Both the position numbers and the translations under genes were made by a program. Below, piece by piece: positions 48,430-60,149 of a stretch of 64,000 nt of DNA. The stretch is from Cymbidium sinense (lineage: Eukaryota > Streptophyta > Magnoliopsida > Asparagales > Orchidaceae). Numbering within the stretch: the stretch's first letter is position 1; each line of letters begins with the position of its first letter. The stretch is taken from NCBI GenBank assembly GCA_021442155.1, contig CM038221.1, positions 80,182,494-80,246,493 on the forward strand, written 5' to 3'. Below the pieces are notes generated by a model, which saw only the letters and a program-made list of their open reading frames with translations, searched no databases and was not told where the DNA came from.

Positions 48430-49312
48430 GTTGAAATTTTAATATATTAGTTAGAAGCATTATTCATGAAAGTTATGATCTTAGAACTTAGAGAGTGATT
48501 CTAGTTTCTAGATTCCTTTTCTAATAAATAACAATTTATCCATCTTGCATATGTATGAAACTTTGCCACATGATTTTAAAGCATAGGTTGCTTTAGCTAG
48601 CAGGCAACAAGGTGAGTTGTAAGTCCAAAAGAGTTGGAATATGTTCACTTTCTAGTAAGAGTGAGCCAATATATCCCAATCATCTCTTATTAGATTAGGT
48701 CAAGCTTCTGTCTTATGTCGAGGCATTTTAGTTTAAGTTCGAAGGATAATTGTTTCACCTCTACTACGTATGTAAGTCCTCACCTCTTAAGCATTCCTAC
48801 AGTCTTGTGATGTTGTGTTATATTTTAATAAAATGCCAAGTCAAAACTTAATATAAAACTCAACTTAAAAATTTTAATGCCCGACTATAGAATAAACTAA
48901 AGTGTTTATTGGGCCTCCTAATATAAATGTATTTCATATTTATCCTTCTTTAGTATCCGTCAAGAACTATTCTCACTTAATATCTCTTATTTGACTTTCT
49001 AAACTACCCATCATATATTTAAAACTTTGAAATCTATAGGGATATTAGTTGATTACTTTAATCAAGAGTTTTCTTAAGAGATTCACTACAAAAATTATAA
49101 CACACTTTATAATAAACCCTATTTTACTTCATCCATGTAAGGTAGAAAAAAAATCTATAATATACATAGGCTTATCATCCTTAGGAGTCTTTATTAAGTG
49201 ATTGAATCCATCGTAGAGTGATATTTATATCTTTTAAGATAGTATCTTATTCCTTGATATCATATGTGATCGCCTAAATAAGTACCCTCAAGATCTACGT
49301 GGTATCTATCAA
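48430..49312 (-). mobile_element. Partial copy D of the ~6 kb family
   Basis: The reversed sequence starts near TAGATACCACGTAGATCTTGA and follows the first ~900 bases of copy A, including the AGAGTTTTCTTAAG-region, the reversed TTTTGGACTTATAACC box (48615-48640) and the reversed GCAAGATGG box (48540). It lies between the copia RT and the copia LTR, so it is inserted in that element. The 3' part is absent. Confidence 0.6.
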
Positions 49313-49460
49313 ACATTTTTAAACACCATAGCATACATTTAAAGGGAGATTAATAAAGGAAATTATATTATTATTGCTAAACTGATGGGAGATATAATTT
49401 TATAAATTTTACCCATTCAGTAGCTAGCAAAAGTTTATCAACGTTAAAAAAGATGAAGTT

Positions 49461-51209
49461 TGTTAACCTTATGAGCACATAGTATTCACAAGCTTATTTG
49501 ATGATAACAAAATACATTTTTGGAGGTTCTAACTATTTATACTAAGTGATTTAAGGATTAAGTAATTACATAAACTTTGGAACTTAAAGTGACAACAATT
49601 AAATTTTTTGATTAAGATATTTAGAAGATGACCAATAAACTAAGAAGAAGATCAAGTAAGCATAAAAATGCACAAGAATATATTTTAGTTCTAAGGAGCT
49701 TATAATGTTATTAAGTTTGAATTTGTGAAATATTGACTCAAGCTCAAGCTTTAAATAATTTTTTATAAAATTAAAAATTATATTAAATTATTATAAACGT
49801 AAGAAAATATATGGCTATTAGCACATTTAAAAAAAATGCAAATGATTTAAAATTTCTATCATATTCTTTTATTATGTTTTATGAAAGCATGAGCTATTTA
49901 ATTTATTTATCATCATGTGCTTAATTTTCACATCAATAAACTTTCTTAATTAAATGATTCTTATATCTATATGTTTAGACAATTTTATGTGGTTTATACA
50001 TAACATTAAATTTACCAAAATTGTATAATGATACTTAATCAAGTTAATTAATAATAATAAGTTTACAAATCTAAAATTTTATTTAGCATAATTAAACTTT
50101 TTATGCTAACATAAAATGTTTATATAATATTCTTAACCTATATATATTTCCATATAAATTATCTTAGATTTTTTTAACGTTATTTAATATATTTTAATTT
50201 TTTATAAAAATATAAAAATTAATATTTTAATAAATATTATTTTATAATCAATAAATTTTACCTTAATTTATGCCATTAGATCCATATATTTTTAATGTGA
50301 TTAAATAGGTTACATGATATACTTTTTATTAAAATTAAATTTGTTATGATTTTTTAATAATTAACCATTTTTAATAATGGTTGACTAGTAGTTTGAACAT
50401 ATTTGAAGGTTTTTGACTAGCCATTGGGGCCTTTTTGACTAGCCACTAAGACCTTTTTGCCTACCTATTTTATAACCATGTGGAGAGCATTTAAAGATTA
50501 TGTTTAATATACTTTGGCATATTTTGAGATTCTGCAAATAGGAGATGTTTTAATGAGTTAAGAGTGAAATGAAAAGCCTGTAAAAATCTTCTTTTACTTT
50601 ATCTATATCAAATTCTTTCCTTGGTAGCATATTTTCTTGAGAAAAAAACTTTAAGGGATTATCCAAACCTCTTCAAAGCTTGAGCTCATATAAGGCCACA
50701 TCATTTGTAAGCAATTTTGAATTTCTTCAATCAGTCATCATGTTTGTAAGATCACTCCTATACATTTTAATTTTATTTTTCTTTTTGTATTATTTTTGCT
50801 ATCATCAAATAGTTAGATGTTAAAAAATTTTTCTTTTTCTCACAAAGTTTTAGAAAACATTGTAAACACTTAGTTATACTTTTATAAATATAGTTTTTTG
50901 GGCTAGTCTTGCCCATGAAGGAGCATAAGTTGTAAGATCTTTCTCAACCTTAAGAAAGAGAGAATCTCATTATAGTGAGATAAAGATAGTATAATCTAGA
51001 TGGTGGTGGTCTGGTTGAGGATATAAGGAATGGTTGAATCTCATAAAAAAATTTGTGTTGTGTTTCTTCTTAAAATTTTATTTATTATTGTTTAAATTTT
51101 TCAATTACATATCAAAATTTAATTCTACATTGTTTATATTTTTATATGCTCATATAATTTTTTGATAAAGCATCAATTCACTTCCCCTCGTGGTTGTACT
51201 ATACACTCA
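49461..51209 (+). mobile_element. Copia 3' LTR (plus strand)
   Basis: TGTTAACCTTATGAGC at 49461 follows an A/G-rich tract (AAAAAAGATGAAGT). About 40 bases in comes TTTGATGATAACAAAATACA, typical of the start of plant copia LTRs. The end, near 51170-51209, has CAATTCACTTCCCCTCGTGG, the usual LTR tail. At 50409-50459 a TTTTTGACTAGCCAYTRRGRCC unit of about 25 bases is repeated in tandem. It belongs with the RT at 47650. Confidence 0.6.
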
Positions 51210-51239
51210 AGTATCTTTATCATGCATTTTAGGAGGTGA

Positions 51240-52020
51240 CATAATCCTTGCCTTACATTGATTTCACATTTATCTCTTATTATGGAATTTAAAGCACAAT
51301 ACATCCCTAGTTTAGGAGTGGCGACCCATAGATCTAAAAGGAGAGGCTACTTTCTTATGCTTTTCAAGGAGCTACGTATTGCAAAACGAATCCTCAAGGG
51401 TTTGTGGGTCAAGTAACTCTACTTCATTCTTAATGTCACTCCTAAGACTAATAATAAACCTAGTGGCTAGCCATCACACTAGATCAATACAATAGGTCCT
51501 AGCAATCAAATCCTCAAAAATATTCATATAATCAACCACTTTCATATTTCTCTTAAGAGTTATCAATTATTTATATATTTCTTTTCATGATTCCTAGAAT
51601 AATATTTGGCACCACATATCTCTTTCATCTCAATCCAAGTAAGAATGTATTTACCTAGCCACTCTACTTTAAGTAAAATGTTATCTCAGTAAATTATAGC
51701 ATGGCCTACAAGTTTCATTTTGGCAAAAATGGTTCTTTGATAGTCATCCATCAGGTACCAATCAAAGAACCAAGCTTAACCTTATTAATGGACTCAATTA
51801 TATGTAGGCAAACCAAGCTTAACCTTATTAATGGGATCATTCAAAACCTTAAGGTTTTTATGATATTCAATCCAAAGGGAATTCCTCAAAGGATGTCTTC
51901 TATGATGTATGTGTTCTTTATGGTTTTCTATAAGCTCTTCACCTCATGGGACAGCCTCAACATGATTTTAAACTACAAGTGAGTTTGTGTCATGCCCTAA
52001 TGTTTATGTTTTAGACTTGG
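51240..52020 (-). pseudogene. Gypsy gag fragment, copy G2
   Basis: Minus strand, same family as 31160-31960. The best-preserved part (about 51560-51300) reads MKVVDYMNIFEDLIARTYC, then RFIISLRSDIKNEVELLDPQ, and TLEDSFCNT. These match the second half of retrotransposon gag, including the xxLRxDIxxEV motif. Near 51740-51690 is an equivalent of the KxxxAKMxL part. The open plus-strand frame at 51701-51982 is its shadow. The leader and LTR lie to the right. The 3' part is cut off by the copia LTR ending near 51209. Confidence 0.72.
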
Positions 52021-52727
52021 GTGGCCAAGTTTATGACTATGTCTAAAATTTTATTAAACTTCTCCTTAGCTTATAAAGCTAATTCTTTTGCTATTCTATT
52101 TTTTATTCGTTTGATCTTGACTATCTAATTTATGATGCATGATTACACAAATGAAGGTGTAATATGAAACTTGGTTTTAAATTTTAATTTTTAAATGAAA
52201 CAATGATGCTTATTGAGTTTATGATGAAATAAATGCAAATAACAAACAAATTGATGTAAAAATGCTTTTACGAAGTACAAATACAATGGAAAGCACTAAA
52301 ACAAAATAAGTAAATTTGAACTCAAATAAAACTCGATCTAAGTTATCTAATGTAAGTTTCCATGTATTAGTATAAATCAATGTAAGAGATTAATTAATTT
52401 ATTGAACCGCTTTCTCACTGATTTTGTGTCACTTAAGCCAATTTTGGTTAGGATAAGCTAATGGAAAATGGTTAGGTCAATAAGTGAAACCAATTAATGA
52501 CATTAGTACATAGGTTCATAGAATTAACTTAAAATTGTAAGTCACCACTTTAAATTTCAAGGGAAGATAACATACCATAAAGAGAAAATTAGAAAGTCTA
52601 AGTACAAAAAATTACTTCTTTAGAAGTCAACTTCTTCATTTGTAAGCATTTTGTTATGCACTCTAATCCTCTTGATGATCACCTACCAAATTAGTCCACC
52701 AAACCATGGCTTTGGTACTCAACTTGG
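52020..52727 (-). other. Gypsy 5' leader with primer-binding site (G2)
   Basis: Non-coding leader collinear with 31960-32484. Reversed, the end reads GTTGAGTACCAAAGCC (52710-52725), a decayed tRNA-Met primer site next to the LTR. Confidence 0.5.
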
Positions 52728-53870
52728 TGTGAGCAAGGGTTCAACAAATTGGGGTGACCCAACTGGTTGATGAAGGTTCTCCTAAGATTCCTAGAAAAGT
52801 ATAGAAGGTCTTGGTTAATTAGAGTAGAGTCTATGTTATACAAGAACTTAGAGTTGGCCAACACAAGAAAAAAATAAAGTCAAATTTTGACACCCAACTT
52901 CAAATAATTAGTACTCCCTATACAAAACTCTAAATCACATGAAATTATAAGAAATTTATAGATATGGATGTCCAATTATGATCTAAAAAGTTTCATGAAT
53001 TTTCGTTGGTGTAAATATTTGTATGTGATTTTTTTTTATAGACTGATCATTGGAAAACCTTTCTAGCTAACAGGCTAAAATGAGACAAATGTAGGGAATT
53101 TCACACAATTATATGGGTTTAGGGACACCAAACATAAACTACAACCAAATAAGGGCTCAAATTACACCATTTTAGAAGGAGAATTTTAGGGATATTAATT
53201 ATATAAGATGGTAAACTTCATCCACAATAAAATACAAAATATTCTAGAACAAAAACACCTAAATTTTTAAACTTCTCACCAAAGTAGCCTTGTAGGTAAG
53301 ATTACAAATTCCTTCCCTTAAAGGATCATCAAATCCTCTTCTTTGATTGGCTAACTACCAAGCCTTAACCCCATGGAATCTACTTTCAAATTTCAGTAAA
53401 AATATCACCATTGTTCATTAATAACATCAAATGAAAGTTTGTACTTTCACCATTCAAATTGACATTTTGGAGGGGGCCACTCTTGTGACTATCTAACTTC
53501 TCTCTCCATGACCGCCCCTCCTCTCTAAAATTAAAATTAACTAATTAATACAATTAATTATTTTGATGCTTTTATTCAATAATTCCCAAACTCTTTCCAA
53601 ATTACATAAGTAACCCTAAAAGTATAAATTATTATAAAGAGATCATACCTGACACATAACTTGATAAAAAAATTAAACATGATCATATAACACAAGCAAA
53701 TAAAAAAAACTTGTAAATAACAAATCCTAATGTATTTATTCTTATCACTTTGATTTACTCCGCATGATTAGACATTCTCTTTTGCTTTATTCCTTATGAT
53801 TAGACCTCCTCCTTATGTTATTCCACCCAACCATAGCTTGGCCCTATTAATATTGTCTATTGACCTCTTA
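52728..53870 (-). mobile_element. Gypsy LTR G2, uninterrupted
   Basis: The block starts TGTGAGCAAGGGTTCAACAA and contains AAATTGGGGTGACCCAACTG, GAAAAGTATAGAAGG and the CTTTATTCCTTATGATTAGAC stretch shared with G1. It has no hAT, so it shows what G1 looked like before insertion. The right end is approximate. Confidence 0.6.
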
Positions 53871-53969
53871 GAAGCCATTCCCCTATAAAGCAATTCAATA
53901 AGAATAGGGAGGTGAATAGAGATTCATTGACACCACTAGTTGGCTCTATTTATAGGGAATGGCTAATCG

Positions 53970-54840
53970 ATCTATCCAGCCAGTGATGAAATCAAAAGGT
54001 GATGCAGCATGATTCGCCAAAGATTCCAGTCAAATAGTCAATATATCTTAATTATTGGCATTTAATTCTCTGATCTTTTTGTAAGTTACCTCTATAAGGA
54101 TCGACAGAATCAAAGAACTAATTGTATGCCAAGGATACTCCTCTTAAAGGAGTGAACTTGTCTACAAAAGCCAAGTTAGGAGCATACAAACTCTCCTTAT
54201 GGAGACGGAATTAGAATTGTTCACTTGACCTATGAGGGTGTCAACCATCCAATGACTTACCTACTTGCCAACCTGAATGATGAACTTGATGACCACTTGC
54301 CAAATTCAACTAACAACGATCTATTCCAAGGTCTCCAAACAAAAAGTTTGCCACTCGCTCACACAACAAGTTGTTCAAAATAAGATAGGTGGGTGGCCAC
54401 CATGGGACAACTCGCCATGGACTCCTCACACTGCACTTGCCCCATCCATAGAGCATGTCACTTTTGAAAGGCCACATCATATAGTAGTCAAACCCCAACC
54501 ATATAGGTGTATACATGTTAGTATGTCATTTATCGATTTTCTTTAATTTTTCTTGAGTTTCTTATAGCCGTTTATAGCCATTCAACCTTATAAATGAAAA
54601 GGTGAAGAGACATTTCTGGATCCTTTTTGGGAGAACTTTGATCTTTCTTGAAATTTTGGATTCCCGACTCTTTCTATATACTCAATCTATGGATATCTTA
54701 AATATTAGCTTTTGTACTCTATTCATCATTATGTTTTTCATATACTCTTGGCCCAATCTTCTACTCCAGCTTAGATTCAACAAATATAATCATACATTTT
54801 ATCATCATTATGGATATAATATTAAGATTTGATTAGTTGC
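53970..54840 (+). mobile_element. Tat-like gypsy LTR (copy T2)
   Basis: The stretch 54390-54530 (GGCCACCATGGGACAACTCG through ACATGTTAGTATGTCATTTA) matches the LTR at 27280-27460 in the same direction. A TCTATTTATAGGG promoter-like box lies at 53945-53957. No internal region is seen on either side, so it is a solo or truncated LTR. Open frames here on both strands are chance. Confidence 0.45.
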
Positions 54841-55450
54841 ATGTGTTTCAAGCGACTAAGATCTTTCATGAAAGTTATATATAAATTAAATTGTTTAACT
54901 ATTTCATATATTTCCACATTGTCATTTTTAAATGAAATGGTCCGCACATCATAATCTAATAATTTTTGATCAAATTTATATATACTATTTAAACAAAATG
55001 AATATGTGGCCCTTTTTTTAAATATTCTTATTTGGTCTATTCCTTTCCCAACATATAATAAAATCAATATTCTTATGCTCGCCTTATGCAATCTCCACGG
55101 AGAAAAAAAAAATCATGAAAAATCTTAGGATTCGAATGGATTCTCCATGGTTTGAATCCAATAGTTAAGATCAAGATCCAACGAAATGTAGGTATGTTCT
55201 TGGATTTAAATTGACTAAGATTCACTGGTGACTTGAATTACATCCTCCACGTGCCCAGGTATTATGTGGCGGTATTTGATAAACCCTTTTGTTTTCCTCA
55301 TATTTTCTTAAGGTGTTCTCTCTCTTAAACTCCCAGATTTTCGGAAAAAAAAGCTCTGGGGGAAAACCGTAGCATTTTCTTGTTAGTTGATTACATGCAA
55401 TATGACTAGTCTTGTTTGGTTTTTTTGTTTTATAACTAAAATTAGTTTAA
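54841..55450. other. No gene; possible upstream region of the 56642 gene
   Basis: Unrecognised sequence. It contains a CACGTG G-box at 55248-55253 and a CT-rich stretch (CTCTCTCTTAAACTCCC) at about 55315-55340, which would fit a plant promoter or leader. This is suggestive only. Confidence 0.35.
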
Positions 55451-56627
55451 GGGGATGTTTGACTGCAAGAAAAATTGGGTAAATCTTGAGGGAATTAAAT
55501 CCCGAAACTATTTGACTACTTACTTCATGATTTAGGGTGGCCAAATAGGATTTTAATAATAATTATATGAATGTTATACTTATGATATTTTTTTAGTATA
55601 TTCAAATATTATTAAATCATAATTAATGTAAGATAATATTTTAATTAATATATAATTGCTAACTTTTAAGTAGTTTAAATAAATATTTTTTATGTAATCA
55701 AATTTACTTAAGCTATTTAAGTAATCTTAATTATTTGGATTAATTTACCTTTTAATTAATGTATTTATATTTAAATTATTTGAGAGAATTATAATCTTCA
55801 TTAATCATTAATTGATAATATAATAATCTAATTTAATAAATTTTTTTATTTAGTTAATTTACATAAATATAATATTAATTTTCATTTAGCCTAAATCAAT
55901 TATAATTAACTTAATTTAATATATAATTATCATAAGATAATATATCAATTAATCATTAATTTAAAACTACTAATTAAACATTTGTACTTTAAATTTTAAT
56001 AATTAATCATTAATTATTAAGCTTATATTAATACAATCAAATTCATTAAATCATAATTAATTTAAGATAACATATTAATAAATTATTAATAAATAATCAA
56101 TTAAATTAATTAACATTATTCTAAATTAAATTATATTTGATTTACAATAATTTTAAATCAATAATATTTTTTATTAATTAAGAATTAAAAATTTTAATTA
56201 GATTAATTAGATAAATAAAAATAAAAATAGTAATAACTTAATTAATATTTTAAATTCTAATAAACCTCCATTACCTTAGCTCCGGTCCCCTCTCGGCGGA
56301 AGACCTATCTACAGCGGGGAAAGACGAGGACCTCCAAAACTCAAACTCACGTATTCCTCCTCGTTCCGCTCTGCTCCTGCCCCAAAATCATTGAGGAAAC
56401 GAACAGGCCACACGAAGGTAAACCTCGTCTTTCCTTCCACCACCCTCAGCGCTTCTGCTTGCCTAATCCGGTAAATCCGCCTACCAGCAGGTTTTACTAA
56501 ATCCGGCATTTAAGGAAAAGCGTAGGAAAAACGGGATTTAAAATTCTGCAGGAATTAATTTGTCCATTTGGACCGTTTGGCAGAACTTAAGTTAAATCTT
56601 GCTCAAATCCTGCTACCATACAGCCCC
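55451..56627. mobile_element. Possible PIF/Harbinger-like non-autonomous element
   Basis: The left end GGGGATGTTTGACTGCA and the reversed right end GGGGCTGTATGGTAGCA match at 12 of 17 bases and fit the GGGGYTGTTTGG type of Tourist/Harbinger ends. Flanks are TAA and AAA. The left 800 bases are extremely AT-rich with repeated ATTAATTTAAGATAA-like words. The right part (56275-56525) is GC-rich. The inner sequence codes for nothing I recognise. Confidence 0.4.
56270..56525. promoter_or_regulatory. GC-rich island before the candidate gene
   Basis: About 250 bases with clear CpG content (CTCTCGGCGGAAGACC, CTCCTCGTTCCGCTCTGC) inside a very AT-rich region. The start codon at 56642 follows. It may be a 5' untranslated region, or the core of the inverted-repeat element around it. 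The minus-strand frame at 56309-56509 is not recognised. Confidence 0.4.
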
Positions 56628-56641
56628 AAAGGGATTTTTCG

Positions 56642-56938
56642 ATGGCTCCGCTTTTACTGAGCGCTGAATCTAGGAAATCTCCTGGTGTTTCGTTAGGTAT
56701 TATTCTATCACTGATGTAATGTTTTCTACTATTAAAAAATCGCGGCTTGATTCCTAGTAACTAATTAATGTTGATTTCTTGTTATGGATTGGTTCTTTTT
56801 TCTTTGATATTTGATTGCCAGGTTTTGCAGATCCTTACAAGAGCAAACTCTGCAATTTTGGTTTGGAACAGACCAGACCGTTTGCTTCAATCACCATGAG
56901 TGAAGAGAAGCCATTTAATTTCCTAAGTGTGCTGCGTG
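56642..56938 (+). CDS. First two exons of an unrecognised host gene
   Basis: Exon 1 (56642-56696) starts at ATGG, in good context, and ends at GTTAG|GTATT. The intron (56697-56821, 125 bases, T-rich) ends GATTGCCAG. Exon 2 (56822-56938) ends CTGCGTG|GTGAGT, a consensus donor. The joined frame stays open for 57 residues, beginning MAPLLLSAESRKSPG and passing through NFGLEQTRPFASITMSEEK and PFNFLSVLR. Composition and codon use look like real coding sequence, unlike the neighbouring retroelements. I do not recognise the protein. The N-terminus could be a short plastid or mitochondrial targeting peptide (Ser/Arg/Lys, few acids) but this is weak. Later exons are not visible before 64000, so either the next intron is long and full of repeats, or this is a gene fragment. 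Confidence 0.55.
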
Positions 56939-57019
56939 GTGAGTTGCAATATGGTTGCGTTTTTGCAGAATTTGGTTGTGGTGGTTGTTTAGTTTGTACA
57001 TCCATGCCTATTTCAGTTT

Positions 57020-58015
57020 GAGAATGTTGTGAAAATTCTTCATTTGGAATTTTTGGAACAAGCTGTGATATGTGAATTTATTTAGTAAAGTTCCATATGT
57101 TATTAACGGCAATTATTTTATACTTTTTGAAGTATTTAGGTAAATAAATTGTAGCGTGTTTAATTCATGTGTGAATATGCATTACATATTCTTTGTTATA
57201 ATCAATTAAATTTGCATATTAACATTCATGCATACAACCACAAAATTAATACTATAGCTCAAAAAACATGCAAGATAAATTTAATTGATTTATTGATGTC
57301 AAAAGTGCACAAAATGCTCTAGTTTAATGCATCAAATAATTTCATTTATCCATCCTATAAGGTTAGGAGCCAACATTTATATCCTTTTATAGAGATTAAA
57401 TGCAAGAGGTTTGCTTCTCTCTTTGTATCTTTCTTGTTTGCTTGATTGCTATTCATTTGCCATATTGAATGTTTATGACTAATGCTTCCTCATGCGAAAA
57501 CCCATTTGGATTTGCATTGATAAACCAAAAATAGTAACTTTATGATGGGACAAACACAACATTGACCAATTCTTACCTCATGCTACAACATAATTTGAGG
57601 ACACCTTAACTCTAAATTGATGCTTTTAGTCCTAGTATGGCTTGATTAATGATAACTAATCATTTTAAAGGCTTGAACTTACAGGTTTTAGGTTGTAATT
57701 ATAGAGCTAAATTCATACGTAAACAAGCATCAACATAGTTTCTTTGACATCCAATACTTAGCTAATTGATCAAGACGTATTTGGTGTTTTTATTATTCAA
57801 AATTGAAACTAAAGTATTGCTACACTCACAAATAGATCACATCAATTGTTATTGTTAATAATAATATGAATACATAAAAAAATGTAGTTATAGGCTTTGA
57901 GAAAGGCATACTTTTGAGTTTGTAGTGTGATCTATTTTCTTTATTAAATATTTGACTAACCTACTAAAAGATACACAACCCTTACATTAATGGTCAAGGT
58001 AAAAGGCTTGGGTGA
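57020..58015. other. No gene; possible intron
   Basis: AT-rich, unrecognised, without obvious repeats. It would lie in intron 2 of the candidate gene at 56642 if that gene continues to the right. Confidence 0.4.
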
Positions 58016-58019
58016 CATG

Positions 58020-59300
58020 TTCACTATTGAATCCAAATTTGTTCGTGGATTGAGGAAGAGCCTTCCTAGATACCTGGGAAATATGGTTCAGCAGGGCAAA
58101 GTAAAATTGAGAGGTTAAAAGAGCAAAAAAATAAAATGAATTTTATTCCTTGGTGATCCAGAGTACAAGTGTCATATGAAAGCTAAAGAGAAAAAGCAGT
58201 CCCCTTGGAAATAGAGGTACCCACTTTTATATCTCAAGGGAGGTCTATACACATGGTAATAACATAAATGATAAGTCGGGTACATATGAGAACTCAATAC
58301 AGAGATGGACTCGCTTGGCCTAATGTGAGTATGTGCGAGTAACAGATCCGACGAGCATATTATTGTTTTGGTGCGATTGCTTAGTTGGGGCCAGACTATC
58401 TAGCTCGAATGATTGCGGTTGTTTGACCTCCCTAGCTACTTACCTGCCAAGGGAGGAGTAATCCATGGTCGATTCTCTGGTTCTCTTTAAGTCTCTAACT
58501 CGCCTGCTTATTGGCAGGTCTTTATTGTCAAGTATATTTTCCTGTGAGTTTGGCTGTTCTGATAGCCTTACATGGAGGATCATTCATACTTGCTCTTCTA
58601 GGCATACATCCGCAAGTCCACTATCATTGAACCTCAACTAATAGATAATAATTTAAAATTTTGAGTGATCATGGAGGGAGGTCAGGGTATTGGACCTCCA
58701 AGTTTGTTGCATTGAATCCAAATTTGTCTGTGGACTGGGGAAGAATCTTCTGAGATGCCTGAAAAATAGGGTTAGATAGAAAGATTGCTAGTAGGAAGAC
58801 ATAAAAGTAGGAAAGTACAAGGGAAATAATAATCTTTATTGCTTTGAATCCAAGCATAGAATATGGGGGTCTAGAGTGAGGGCTAAAAGGTCCCTTCTTA
58901 AGAGAGAAGCCTTCCTTTATAATATCAAGGGGTGATTATACATAAAAATTACATATAAGGTAGATGTAGTACAAGTGAATTTCTGCTCAAGCTGGTGATA
59001 GTATGTTTGTGGCGAGTATGCGAGTTGGAATGGAGCCGAGAAGAATAGTCGCCTTATTCCTTTGAGTAGTCGCCAATTACTCATGGGATTAAATCGATTT
59101 TCTCTTATCGGATACACCTTTCGGCGAGCATACTTATTCTTGATTTTCGAGCACCCTTAATGCGAGTGTGCTTGTTTGATAGCTAGACTTGCTTGAGCCT
59201 ATTCACTACTTTAGGTATATAGGTTGGACATTATACTCGCAATATTAATACTTCTACAATGCATAATCAATAGATGACTAGATCAATTGCCTCCAAAAGA
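58020..59300. repeat. Two LTR-like repeats in direct tandem
   Basis: ATTGAATCCAAATTTGT begins at about 58026 and again at about 58711. Both copies continue GTGGAYTGRGGAAGA, then GATRCCTGRRAAATA, and later a CAAGGG/AGGTCTATACAC-type stretch. Their spacing is about 685 bases. The second copy has CGAGTATGCGAGT and TCGGCGAGCATACTT; the first has GTGAGTATGTGCGAGT and GACGAGCATATTA. They look like two diverged LTRs or a tandem duplication; no coding part lies between. Confidence 0.55.
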
Positions 59301-59732
59301 TTGAAAAAAGAGAGAGAAATAAAGAATGACAAAAAACTTCCATATAGCCAATGAAGCTTGTGGTTGATTTAAATAGCCTACTTGATCCATCAAAACAAAG
59401 TTATACATATTGTTGATAGGCATAATGCCAAGATGCATGTGCAAATATGACTCTAACTCATTAGAAGCTCTACTAATTAAGTAAAAGATAACTTTTAGGA
59501 TTAATAAGCTTTAGTAAGCCGAGCCAAAGATACAGAGAATCCTAGCTTACTTGCCCAATAAAATTGTGATTCTCACCCTTTTATCTGATGAGCTCTAAGA
59601 GTCTAAGTTAAAGAGACCTCTGAGATAGTCCAATACATCAAGCTTTTGAGTAAACTCATGCTTGTAGTTGATGATATGATCATTCCTTGGCCAATCATTG
59701 GTGTATCATCGTAATTTCCTCATACAAGCGCA

Positions 59733-59912
59733 AGATAATCCTAATCTTAGTTCAGCTCTTTTATCGAGCCAAGTCTAGATAATTAAAACCTAAATTCTCT
59801 TATCTTAGTTTAGTTCAAAGAGTTGAGTTTGGGCGATCAAAATTTGAATTTTAATCATGGTTTAGCTCATTAAGTTGAGTCTAGATTTTCGAAACTCAAA
59901 ACCTCAGCTGAA
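59733..59912. repeat. Three ~59-bp direct repeats
   Basis: Starts at about 59745, 59803 and 59863 share TTAGTTYAG/TTTAGCTC, then GAGTYKAGTYTRGAT/GGC and ATCAAAATT/TCGAAACTCAAAACCT. They lie just before the gypsy pol remnant at 60150 and may be its leader or LTR repeats. Confidence 0.55.
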
Positions 59913-60149
59913 TAATGCAATAACTGACAAGCATACGAGTATTAAGATTAATCTTATACATATAAATTGCACTTTTGTGGAGTAGCCACCATAAGGCATT
60001 TTAATCCTCAATAATAATAAGCAGGATGATGTCATGCTTATCTTTAGAAGGAAACATACCATACTACTCAAAGTTTTCTGAAAGCAACACATAAGGCTAA
60101 ACTTATACTTATTGTTATTTCATAAAATTTCTTTGTAAAAAAAATCCCA

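Noticed and set aside
54277..55091. Frames on both strands in and after the T2 LTR
   Set aside because: No domain, and they overlap each other in a repeat.
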